DNA of 64,000 nucleotides from Cognatishimia sp. F0-27. Lineage in GTDB: Bacteria; Pseudomonadota; Alphaproteobacteria; Rhodobacterales; Rhodobacteraceae. The stretch spans positions 47,952-111,951 of the forward strand of contig NZ_JAFMPQ010000013.1 of assembly GCF_020667845.1 (NCBI RefSeq), written 5' to 3'. Below, piece by piece: positions 9,550 through 17,606 of the stretch. The position numbers and the translations under genes were made by a program. Positions within the stretch are counted from its first letter, which is position 1. Every line of letters begins with the position of its first letter. The notes under the pieces are model-generated. The model ran no database searches. It was not told the DNA's origin and saw only the letters and a list, made by a program, of their open reading frames with translations.

Positions 9550-10220
9550 CGCCGCCCCCGCTTCCAATCATCAAGGCGGGCGTAGATCGTGACCGCGATG
9601 CCGCCGAGCGCGACAGCGATGAAAACCCAGCGAAGCGTATCGAGATACGGCACAAGCGGCAGGATCGCGGATTGGGTCTCCGCCAGGACGCTCTGGGCGA
9701 CTTCGACCCCGGCTGCGCCCAGCGTCGCCACCCCGGCCGCCCCGCCACCCTTCATGGTGCGGCTGTCGGCCAGCACTTCGCGCGCAGGCGGGGTTTCAGC
9801 CGCGAAGGCCGTCGCTCGGACCGGGAAGCGCTCGCCCCATTGGCGCGGCGGGCCAAGATCGACATGGATGAAGCCCGAGCGCGGATAAAAGCCGAAACCA
9901 AGGAACCCGATCGCGCGTGCCGCGGCCTCGAATGCCACAGGATCGTGGTTCGTCATGGCGATGTCGAAGGCCGCGCCGTCCATGTGCTTCGACCGGGTTG
10001 CGCCACCGACGGCACGATTGTGCTCTGGGCTTCGATACGCCGAGCGGACGATCAGCGACTTGCCCAGCCGGTCCCGCAACGCCTGCAGCTTGTCCAGTGC
10101 AGGTTCGTTGATCAGCAGCTTGCCGGTGCCGCGGCAGGCGATTTCGGCGGGTGAGAAGTTGGGCCAGCGCCAGGTGCCTTCCGGCAGGTCGCGCCAATGG
10201 TTGTAAAAGGTCGTGGTCAT
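9546..10220 (-). CDS. Peptidase M15 endolysin with C-terminal membrane segment
   Basis: A 224-residue zinc D-Ala-D-Ala-type peptidase that would cut peptidoglycan cross-links at lysis. The M15 metal ligands are visible: His79 and Asp86 in SKHMDGAAFD, and His119 in GFIHVDLG. The start is ATG 10220, behind a strong GGAGG Shine-Dalgarno. Unlike a plain soluble endolysin it carries a C-terminal hydrophobic helix (about 193-213) followed by basic residues, so it may be membrane-tethered. The upstream terminator and own strong ribosome site suggest expression is tuned separately from the tail genes. Confidence 0.8.
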   Translation of the reverse strand: MTTTFYNHWRDLPEGTWRWPNFSPAEIACRGTGKLLINEPALDKLQALRDRLGKSLIVRSAYRSPEHNRAVGGATRSKHMDGAAFDIAMTNHDPVAFEAAARAIGFLGFGFYPRSGFIHVDLGPPRQWGERFPVRATAFAAETPPAREVLADSRTMKGGGAAGVATLGAAGVEVAQSVLAETQSAILPLVPYLDTLRWVFIAVALGGIAVTIYARLDDWKRGRR

Positions 10221-10237
10221 GATGTCCTCCAGAAACG

Positions 10238-10263
10238 AAAAAACCCGCCACGTGGGCGGGTTC
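10238..10263 (-). terminator. Rho-independent terminator
   Basis: On the minus strand a GC-rich hairpin (arms AACCCGCC / GGCGGGTT around a short CACGT-type loop) is followed by six T residues (complement of 10238-10243). It lies about 30 nt after the stop of the small membrane gene and just before the endolysin ribosome site, so it would attenuate late transcription entering the lysis genes. Confidence 0.75.
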
Positions 10264-10294
10264 AGGTTGGTTCGTGAATTGTTGCGATGGGCAG

Positions 10295-10585
10295 CTACGG
10301 GCCGCCGCCGAAGATCTTGAGCTTGATCGCGATCCCGGCCAGCAGCGCCAACATCACACCGGTGGTGATCATGCGGACAGCGGTCTGCATTGCAGTGCGG
10401 CGCACTAGCCGGATACAATCGAGCAGCGACCGCAGATCGCGGATATCCAGTGCGGCCTCATCGCCGTCGAGGCCGACATCGGCGAGCGCCCGCTTGGCGC
10501 CTTTTTCGGCGGCCCGCGCCAGCATGGCCTCGAACTCGGCGTCGGGCATGCGCACAAAGCCCTGATCAGATCGGGGTGGCGTCAT
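10295..10585 (-). CDS. Small phage membrane protein, DUF6127/holin-like
   Basis: A 96-residue protein: a hydrophilic alpha-helical N-terminus and a single C-terminal hydrophobic helix (TTGVMLALLAGIAIKLKIF) ending in GGGP. The start is ATG 10585 after GGAGGATCCC. It resembles the DUF6127 proteins often found before endolysins in Rhodobacterales prophages. Holin function is inferred only from location and topology. Confidence 0.55.
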   Translation of the reverse strand: MTPPRSDQGFVRMPDAEFEAMLARAAEKGAKRALADVGLDGDEAALDIRDLRSLLDCIRLVRRTAMQTAVRMITTGVMLALLAGIAIKLKIFGGGP

Positions 10586-10604
10586 GGGATCCTCCTTCCG
10601 CCGC

Positions 10605-11681
10605 TCAGCCGACCTTGCAGCCCCAGAAGGACGTGTGGTCGGCCGCGAAATACCCGTCCTGCGCGCGGAAATACCCCTGCAGCTCAACGGTATCTCCCGC
10701 CGTCAGCGGCACCATGGTCTGCAGCCAGATCGCGGTGGCCAGCGAGACATGGGTGGCCGAGATCTCGCCGAAGGAGCCACGAATTTCCGCTGTCCCGTTT
10801 AGGACCAGCCGCCCGCGCATCCGCGCCGAGTTGCTGGAATTGATCTTGTAGAGCAGCGTTGCGCCGAACAAATATGTCCCATCGACCGGCGCGGTGAAGA
10901 GGCTGGTCCCAGCATCGAACGCGCCCTGATCATTGTAGTCGGTGTTGTTGAGGCCGATCTTCGTCCAGGTCCCGACGCCAACGTAGTTGTCGTAGTTCGT
11001 GTATGCCTTGAACCGCGGCAGCTGCGGCTGATCGACGATGCCGTTGGCATTGTCGACGATGAGCCCATCAAAGAAGGTGCTGCCGCCGGCGGAAACAGCG
11101 ACGCGGAATTGATCGGAGCCAAAGAGGCCGACCAGCGCTTTGGTCACGAAACCGCTCTGCAGGGTCAGGCCGAGATCGTCGCCCGCAGCCTCCTTGTTCA
11201 TGGTGTAGAACAGATCGCCGGTGCCGCCTTCGGCCATGGTCTTCGCCGTCCAGAGCGCGGCGTTGAGCTTGGCCGAGAACGGATTGGCGGCATCGGCGGT
11301 GGTCCCCAGCCCCAGTAGTGAGAGATTCTGCAGAGCGTCCGGGGTCGTGCCGACCCAGCCGAAACCGTCATAAACCAACAACAGAGCTTCGTCCTCGACC
11401 CATGCACGCCAGCCGGTCCGAGGCGGCAAGCGCAGCCATGCACCATCGGTGAACAACGCCACATTCAGGTCCCACCCCGCCCAGTCACCGGTGCCCCCGC
11501 TGGCCACGATGTAGCGGTCGCCATCGGCGGGACTGCCGGGTGGCGCGGTCAGGTCCTGGTCCCGGACCGAGAGTTGCACGAGCCCGTCAAGCAGTCGCAG
11601 CGCCTCATTGTGGGTGATATGCTTCTGAGCCTGCGCCGCCAAAATGTATGGGAGCAGCAGGTTGGTCGTAGTGTCGGACAT
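10605..11681 (-). CDS. DUF2793 tail-fibre/receptor protein with C1q-like C-terminus
   Basis: A 358-residue virion protein. The N-terminal 110 residues (NLLLPYILAAQAQKHITHN) are typical of DUF2793, common at the distal tail of alphaproteobacterial siphophages and transfer agents. The C-terminal 140 residues (GTSLFTAPVDGTYLFGA) look like a C1q/TNF-type jelly roll, which would trimerise and bind a surface receptor. The start ATG 11681 is 8 nt after the megatron stop. Role in host recognition is inferred. Confidence 0.75.
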   Translation of the reverse strand: MSDTTTNLLLPYILAAQAQKHITHNEALRLLDGLVQLSVRDQDLTAPPGSPADGDRYIVASGGTGDWAGWDLNVALFTDGAWLRLPPRTGWRAWVEDEALLLVYDGFGWVGTTPDALQNLSLLGLGTTADAANPFSAKLNAALWTAKTMAEGGTGDLFYTMNKEAAGDDLGLTLQSGFVTKALVGLFGSDQFRVAVSAGGSTFFDGLIVDNANGIVDQPQLPRFKAYTNYDNYVGVGTWTKIGLNNTDYNDQGAFDAGTSLFTAPVDGTYLFGATLLYKINSSNSARMRGRLVLNGTAEIRGSFGEISATHVSLATAIWLQTMVPLTAGDTVELQGYFRAQDGYFAADHTSFWGCKVG

Positions 11682-11689
11682 AGCGGTCC

Positions 11690-14600
11690 TCAGAGTTGGA
11701 GCGTGACGGTTTTGGCCGCACCCCGCCCGATCAGGGCGGAGAGCTGGTAGATACGGATTGTCAGCGTGTCGCCGGGCGCGAGCAGCGCCCCCCAATCGGC
11801 CGTTTGCTGGGCGGCCGTGTAGATCGCGCTGGTCGTGGAGGCGGTCAGCACGCGCTTCACCGTGGCGCCGTCGAGGATCTCGACCTCATAGGCTTCGACC
11901 TCTTCGATCAGCGGCGCATCGACTGCGCCCCAGTTGTCTGCCGCGAGAGCCCGGGATCGCCGCGTCCAGCGGATGGTCAGATCGCCCGGCGTGCGCGGCT
12001 TGCGCCATGGCTGCTCCACATGGGCGACCGAGAATGGCCGCAAGCCCACGCCAACCGGTGTGAAGGAGGCCGCAACATAGGTCTCATCGCTGACAGACCG
12101 GCTTGCCGGGCCGATGCGCCAGTTCCACGGCAGCCCGAGATCCGCCTCTGCGATTGGCAATGAGGCCAGAGCGTCGTCCAGCACCACAACCCGCGCGCCT
12201 ACCGGAGCCGGATTGGCCATGGCACCTTCGGTTCCGCGTTGTCCTCGCAGCAGACGCGTCATGCGGTACCGGCCTGGCGCGATCAGGTCTGCTGTGCCTG
12301 CCTGGACGATTTCCCAGGCACCTGACGCGCCCTCGATGGCGAGAGCGTTGGCACCTCCGAACAGCATCAGGTCCGTGACGCTTTCCAGTGTGCCAGTCAG
12401 CAGATCGACCACCAGCGCATTGCCGAGATCAAAGCGCGAGGTCGGGCCTGAATAGAAATCCGAGACCAGCGTCCCGCTCCGGGCACGGCCGCCAAATGTC
12501 GTTAGCAGCTCGAAGCCATCGGTAGAGGGACTGCGGAACACCGCCATTTCGCCCGGCCAGGGAACGGCGTGCGCTGCGGCGAAGGGCCGATGCGCGGGTT
12601 GATCCTCGGTCAGTTGTGGCAGATCCAGCAACACTGCCTCGGGTGCGCCAAACACTACGGCCTTCGAGAGCGAGGACGGTCGTGGCGATCCGGGCGGAAG
12701 GTCGTGGGCTTCCCGATCCTGGCGGACCGCTTCGATCCCGCGTGCCTCTGCGTCGGCGATGGAGACCAGCCGCAGCGGAATGTGCCTCCCGTCATGTGCC
12801 AGCTTCACGACGTCTGCTGGATCCAATGCCAGCCGCGATGGCGGCAGGCGGAATGCAGCTGTCTCCCGCCCGGTCCAGGCTTCCATCAGCGCGCGGCGGC
12901 AGCGGCGTTCGGCTTCCTCGGGCGGAACTGCCATGGGGAAGCTCTCGGAGGCAATCCGCGAGGTGTCCACGGTGATGCGGCGCGCCTCGACAAGGGCGGC
13001 GTCGTAATCCTCGTCGGCGCGCGCGACCTGCCATTTCAGGGCCTGCGGCAGTTCCGTCTCCTGGCCGCGCGTCAGCTCCAGCACGTCGCCTTCGCGGGCG
13101 GCGACCAGATCTTCGGGCGCGAGGGTGGCGACGGACGCCCGCCCGCGCATGATGAAGCGGATCACGCCCTCGGTCTCCACCGCGTCGAAGCCGAAGTGTC
13201 GCGACAACGTGGTGATCGAAGCACGCGGGCTTTCCAGCGCGCCGATCGCGTAGCCCTCGACCGCGCCCCACAGTCCGGAGACATCAATACGGTCCTCGGT
13301 CAGCCCGGCCCGCAGGCAGAGGTGCCGCACGAGCGCTGCCAGCGACACTGCGCCAAGCCGACCCGTCAGCCAGTGGCCGAGCCGCCAGTTCGCCCCGTCC
13401 GTCCAGACGTCGGTCAGCGCCGGGAAGAACGGATAGGGCCGTGCGTCCCAGGTCCAGGCCGCGCATTCGGGGACATGCACCATCCGGCCGCCGTAGACCG
13501 ACGACAGCGGGTTGTTCGCGGCCTCACGCCACCACAGGTATGTCGCCTCGAGATAGGCCCGCTGGATCGCGTCGTCCCGCCAGCCCCGCGAGAAATGCGG
13601 CGTGAAGCTCTCGGACGACTTAGGGTCGAAGAACACGTTCGGCTGGTTGGTGCCGCGGTCGATGGCCGGGCAACCGAGCTCGGTGAACCAGATCGGCTTA
13701 GACTGCGGCACCCATCCCGTTGGGCTTCCGCTCTCCACTCCCCCCGGTCGATTGTAATGCGCATTCGACCACCAGGCGCGCAGATCCTTGTAACGGAACA
13801 CCCACGGCTTGCTGGCGGCCCCGTCCGTGACAGGGGTGCGCACCTGAGCCGACCGGTCAGCGGCGCTGCCGTAGAACCAATCAAAACCTTCGCCACCCGC
13901 GATGTTCCCCTGCAGGTAGGCTCGGTCGTAGATCGCGGGCCAACCCTTGGCCGCGTCGGCGTGCTCGAACCCGTCCCGCCAATCCGACAACGGCATGTAG
14001 TTGTCGACCCCGACGAAATCGATCTCTGGATCGGCCCAGAGCGGATCGAGATGGAAGAACACGTCGCCGCTGCCGTCGACCGGCTGATGCCCGAAATACT
14101 CGCTCCAGTCGGCGGCATAGCCGATCTTCGTCCCCGACCCGAGGATCGAGCGTACATCTGCGAGCAGATCCCGATAGGCCTGCACCGCGGGATAAGTGGA
14201 TGCGCCCGAGCGAATGGTGGTGAGCCCGGGCATCTCGGTGCCGATCAGGAAGGCATCGACCCCGCCCGCCGCCGCGCAGAGATGGGCGTAGTGCAGCACC
14301 ATGCGCCGCAAACCCCAGTCGCCGGGCGATCCGGTCCAACTGACACTCTCGCCCGAGACGCTGAAATTGGCGGGTGTCGCGGCACCAAATAACGCCGTGA
14401 CCTGCGTGGCGGCAGTGACGGACTTGTCCACGGTCCCGGCGAACCCCGCCGCCGGGGAACAGGTGATCCGCCCCCGCCACGGGAACGCGGGCTGGCCGGT
14501 CTCGGCGGCATTATCAGAATACGGGTTCGGCAGGGTGTTCCCGGGCGGAACATCCATCAGGATGAACGGATAGAAGGTGACCCTCAGCCCGCGCGCCTTC

Positions 14601-15658
14601 ATCTCCTGGATCGCCTGAACGACGGCGAAGTCGGATGGCGTGCCGCCATAGACCGGGCGATCCTGATCGTCACGGCTGACGAGGAAGGCGCTGGCGCGGC
14701 TCACGCCGTTCACCGACCAGCTGGAGGGCGTGGTCGATTTCGCGGACACCTCGACGCCCGGCCGGACCTTGCAGGATCCCGCACGCAGATCGTCGCCGAA
14801 CCATGCCACGACCAGTGACACGCTCTCGACCTTCGGGGCCATGGCCTGCAGCCGGTCCAGCGCCACAAACATATCGGCGGTGTCAGTCAGCGCATTGAGG
14901 TTCTCAGGCTCAGACGATCCGCTGCCGCCCTTCCGGATGCCCTGCGTGGCATAGGCGAACTCGCCCGAGGCCGGGATCATGGTGACAGCCTGAGTCAGCC
15001 CCTCTGCCGTGTCCGGATCAGCGAGCGGGCGGAACACCTCGAAACTCAGCTGTGGGATGCGGTTGCCGTAATTCCCGAGCGGCATGTCCTCGAAAACCAC
15101 ATAGGCGGTGCCGCGATACGCGGGCGTATTTGCCGCACCCATCTTGGCTGTGATGAACGGATCGGCCGCCTGGCTCTCATCGCCCGGATACCAGCGCCAT
15201 TTAATCCCGGCGGTGTCCAGAAGCTTGCCGTCGGCCCAGATGCGGCCAATGCCGGTGATCGGCCCCTCACAGAGCGCGACCGCGAAGCTCGCGTAATAGA
15301 AATACTCGGTGGTCTTGACCTTGCCGCCACCGCCGCCGCCCTTGCCGCCACCCTGCGTGGTGGTCTTGGTCTCCTCACGGAAATCCGTCGCCCAGACGAT
15401 GTTGCCACCGATCCGCATCCGGCCATAGAGGCGCGGGATCACCGCCCCTTCGGTGGCCGAGGTGATGCGCAGATTGTCCATCCGCGCGCCTTCGATCCGC
15501 TGTGTCGGTGCCAGCGACGAGATGATCCAGCTGTCGACGACCGAGCCAAGGGTGGAGCCAATGAAGCCACCGATGGTGGCGGCGCTGACGCCGAGGATCG
15601 CGCCGCCGATGCTGCCGCCAATGGCAGCACCTGCGGCACCAAGAACGAGGGTGGCCAT
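11690..15658 (-). CDS. GTA TIM-barrel-like baseplate hub (RcGTA gp15-like megatron)
   Basis: A 1322-residue tail-tip hub protein. The N-terminus contains alternating glycine-rich hydrophobic segments, then a GTA TIM-barrel-like domain in the middle (around residues 350-750, with PIWFTELGCPAID), followed by a phage-tail hub domain. Order NlpC/P60 then this gene matches gp14-gp15 of the Rhodobacter gene transfer agent. In that particle it forms the baseplate hub and contacts the cell surface. Length fits the family. The stop is 8 nt before the DUF2793 gene. Confidence 0.85.
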   Translation of the reverse strand: MATLVLGAAGAAIGGSIGGAILGVSAATIGGFIGSTLGSVVDSWIISSLAPTQRIEGARMDNLRITSATEGAVIPRLYGRMRIGGNIVWATDFREETKTTTQGGGKGGGGGGKVKTTEYFYYASFAVALCEGPITGIGRIWADGKLLDTAGIKWRWYPGDESQAADPFITAKMGAANTPAYRGTAYVVFEDMPLGNYGNRIPQLSFEVFRPLADPDTAEGLTQAVTMIPASGEFAYATQGIRKGGSGSSEPENLNALTDTADMFVALDRLQAMAPKVESVSLVVAWFGDDLRAGSCKVRPGVEVSAKSTTPSSWSVNGVSRASAFLVSRDDQDRPVYGGTPSDFAVVQAIQEMKARGLRVTFYPFILMDVPPGNTLPNPYSDNAAETGQPAFPWRGRITCSPAAGFAGTVDKSVTAATQVTALFGAATPANFSVSGESVSWTGSPGDWGLRRMVLHYAHLCAAAGGVDAFLIGTEMPGLTTIRSGASTYPAVQAYRDLLADVRSILGSGTKIGYAADWSEYFGHQPVDGSGDVFFHLDPLWADPEIDFVGVDNYMPLSDWRDGFEHADAAKGWPAIYDRAYLQGNIAGGEGFDWFYGSAADRSAQVRTPVTDGAASKPWVFRYKDLRAWWSNAHYNRPGGVESGSPTGWVPQSKPIWFTELGCPAIDRGTNQPNVFFDPKSSESFTPHFSRGWRDDAIQRAYLEATYLWWREAANNPLSSVYGGRMVHVPECAAWTWDARPYPFFPALTDVWTDGANWRLGHWLTGRLGAVSLAALVRHLCLRAGLTEDRIDVSGLWGAVEGYAIGALESPRASITTLSRHFGFDAVETEGVIRFIMRGRASVATLAPEDLVAAREGDVLELTRGQETELPQALKWQVARADEDYDAALVEARRITVDTSRIASESFPMAVPPEEAERRCRRALMEAWTGRETAAFRLPPSRLALDPADVVKLAHDGRHIPLRLVSIADAEARGIEAVRQDREAHDLPPGSPRPSSLSKAVVFGAPEAVLLDLPQLTEDQPAHRPFAAAHAVPWPGEMAVFRSPSTDGFELLTTFGGRARSGTLVSDFYSGPTSRFDLGNALVVDLLTGTLESVTDLMLFGGANALAIEGASGAWEIVQAGTADLIAPGRYRMTRLLRGQRGTEGAMANPAPVGARVVVLDDALASLPIAEADLGLPWNWRIGPASRSVSDETYVAASFTPVGVGLRPFSVAHVEQPWRKPRTPGDLTIRWTRRSRALAADNWGAVDAPLIEEVEAYEVEILDGATVKRVLTASTTSAIYTAAQQTADWGALLAPGDTLTIRIYQLSALIGRGAAKTVTLQL

Positions 15659-15667
15659 GGGGGGATC

Positions 15668-16102
15668 TCAGCGTTGTGGAAATAGGAAGGCGAAGGCGAT
15701 GCGCCGCCGCCAGGATGCAGTGAGCGGTTCCTCGATTACGCCGAGACGCTCGTAAGCGTGGAGGAAGGTGTCGGGACCGGTGAGGATCCCAACATGCTTG
15801 GCAATGGCGCGCGGCTTCATGCGGAACAGGACCAGCGCGCCCGGTGCGACGTCAGAGGGTGCGATTTCCGGCATCATGCGCCGAGCTCCCTCGGCCAGAA
15901 CTTCGTGCGGGCCGGTCTCGCCCCAATCCCGGCTGTAGGGCGGGATCGGGAACGGCTCTGGCCCAACGACTTCGCGCCAGACGCCCCGGGCGAGACCGAG
16001 GCAGTCGCAGCCGACGCCATTGAGGCTGGCCTGGTCGTGGTATGGCGTGCCGAGCCATGACCGCGCGATGGTGATGACGCGTGCGGGATCAGCAGAGGTC
16101 AA
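15668..16102 (-). CDS. NlpC/P60-family tail-tip peptidase (gp14-like)
   Basis: A 144-residue cysteine peptidase of the NlpC/P60 type. The catalytic Cys is in GVGCDCLG (Cys34) and the His in AKHVGIL (His103). In RcGTA-type tails the homologue locally degrades peptidoglycan during DNA entry. The stop sits 9 nt before the megatron start and the start overlaps the DUF2163 stop by 4 nt. Confidence 0.85.
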   Translation of the reverse strand: MTSADPARVITIARSWLGTPYHDQASLNGVGCDCLGLARGVWREVVGPEPFPIPPYSRDWGETGPHEVLAEGARRMMPEIAPSDVAPGALVLFRMKPRAIAKHVGILTGPDTFLHAYERLGVIEEPLTASWRRRIAFAFLFPQR

Positions 16103-16983
16103 AGCACGGACCCCTCGTGCCCGCCATCCTTGGTGGCATAGCGGAGAACCGCATCTTGGCCGGGGATGTGCGGGAAACCCCGGAAATTGGCGGTATTGGC
16201 GAACTTGGCGCTGCAGGTCTCGATACGCTTGTCGCAGCCTGCGCGAATGGTGAAAGCATCACCGCCCGCGATAGATCGCACTGGTGCTTCGAGCAGCGTC
16301 AGCACTGCGATGCCGTCAGTTAGGTCATGTGCGATGATCTCTGCCTGCCGCCCCACATTTGCGCCACCGGTCCATTCGACCGTGCCGAAGGTGAACCAGC
16401 CGGAGGTAAAACTGCCGAGCCCAGATGCGGTGAAGGCCCGGTCGCGCAGGAGATCAATGACGCCACCTATGCCCCTGAACGCGGAGTTCTCCAGATCGAT
16501 GCCGCAACGGGCGTCGCCGAGTGCGGCATCGCAGGTCGCCTGGAAGGTCAGTCCCACCGTCTGCCCAAGTACGTGAGCCAATGACCGAACCTCGGCCACG
16601 AAGGCCAGTCGCCCGCGCCGGATCTGGCCGATGGCCCCGCGCCGCATCAGGACGCGCTGGCTGGTCTCGGCCCAGTTTACCCGCCAGACCTCGACCTCGG
16701 CGTTGTCCCAGCGGCCGTCGAGGATATCGGTCTCGGTGATCCGGTCGGAGGTCAGTACGCCCTCTCCGTCCTGTGCATCGACCGACAGGTCGGAGCCAGA
16801 GCGCACCTCTGACGCCGTCAACCCGCTTTCCGGCTCGAAGTTCGTGCCGTCGAACGTCAGCGTCCGGTCGTGGTCAGTGAAGCCGAAGGTGACGCCGTCG
16901 GCACGGATGATCCGCCAGCACCAGGCGAGCGTTGTTGTCCCGTCGTCCAGATGCGCTTGCAGATCGGGGTTGATGCTTTTCAT
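16099..16983 (-). CDS. DUF2163 tail-tip protein (gp13-like)
   Basis: A 294-residue protein with the DUF2163 N-terminal domain (TTLAWCWRIIRADGV, then GFTDHDRTLTFDG) and a BR0599-like C-terminal domain with conserved cysteines (CDKRIETC). The family is the hub protein between distal tail and baseplate in RcGTA-like tails; its homologue is gp13. Overlaps with both neighbours by 4 nt indicate translational coupling. Confidence 0.85.
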   Translation of the reverse strand: MKSINPDLQAHLDDGTTTLAWCWRIIRADGVTFGFTDHDRTLTFDGTNFEPESGLTASEVRSGSDLSVDAQDGEGVLTSDRITETDILDGRWDNAEVEVWRVNWAETSQRVLMRRGAIGQIRRGRLAFVAEVRSLAHVLGQTVGLTFQATCDAALGDARCGIDLENSAFRGIGGVIDLLRDRAFTASGLGSFTSGWFTFGTVEWTGGANVGRQAEIIAHDLTDGIAVLTLLEAPVRSIAGGDAFTIRAGCDKRIETCSAKFANTANFRGFPHIPGQDAVLRYATKDGGHEGSVL

Positions 16984-17606
16984 CTTCGGAGTTCCATAAG
17001 TGGGATGGATGTGATCGAGCCCAGCCGCTCAAGATCGAGCGTCACGTCGAGCGCGTCGGTGTCGAAGCGGACCGGCACGTCGAACTCGAAGCCTGCGGTA
17101 ATCGCGACGCTGGAACCCGGCGCGGTGTTGAAGATGATAACGCCGGTCGTAGCATCGACCGACCAGCCGGAGAGCTGCTCCACCCCACCAAGCGCGATCC
17201 GCACGGTTCCTGCCACCGGCTTCGCGATGGCGCGCGTCCAGGATTGCACGCCGGAAATGTAGCGCTTCACGAGCTGGAAGGCGGTCATCGTGCCGTCGCC
17301 AGTGCCAATCGCCTGATCGGTGGGAGATGGTGTGCCCGAGGGCAGGCAGGATTTGTGGTCGCCCCAATCCTTGAAGCGGAAACCATGCAGGCGGCCATTC
17401 CGCGCCTCGAAGAAAGCGACGACAGCTGCCAGATCGTCTGCGCGGCGGATGCCATAGGCGACGTCGTAGCGGCGGCGCGAGTTGGCCCAGCTGGCGTTGC
17501 GCTCCTCGTCGCCCGAGGCGAGCTCGACGATCTCGGTGCGGCGTTCCGGCCCGCCGCGTGCGCCCCGGCTGATATTGTCGGGAAACCGGACCTCATGAAA
17601 CGCCAT
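16980..17606 (-). CDS. DUF2460 distal tail protein (gp12-like)
   Basis: A 208-residue distal tail protein. The N-terminus FHEVRFPDNISRGARGGPER and the central RNGRLHGFRFKDWGDH are characteristic of DUF2460/TIGR02217, gp12 of RcGTA. ATG 17606 shares TGATG with the tape-measure stop; a GTG 3 nt upstream is an alternative. It would cap the tail tube and join it to the hub proteins encoded next. Confidence 0.85.
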   Translation of the reverse strand: MAFHEVRFPDNISRGARGGPERRTEIVELASGDEERNASWANSRRRYDVAYGIRRADDLAAVVAFFEARNGRLHGFRFKDWGDHKSCLPSGTPSPTDQAIGTGDGTMTAFQLVKRYISGVQSWTRAIAKPVAGTVRIALGGVEQLSGWSVDATTGVIIFNTAPGSSVAITAGFEFDVPVRFDTDALDVTLDLERLGSITSIPLMELRR

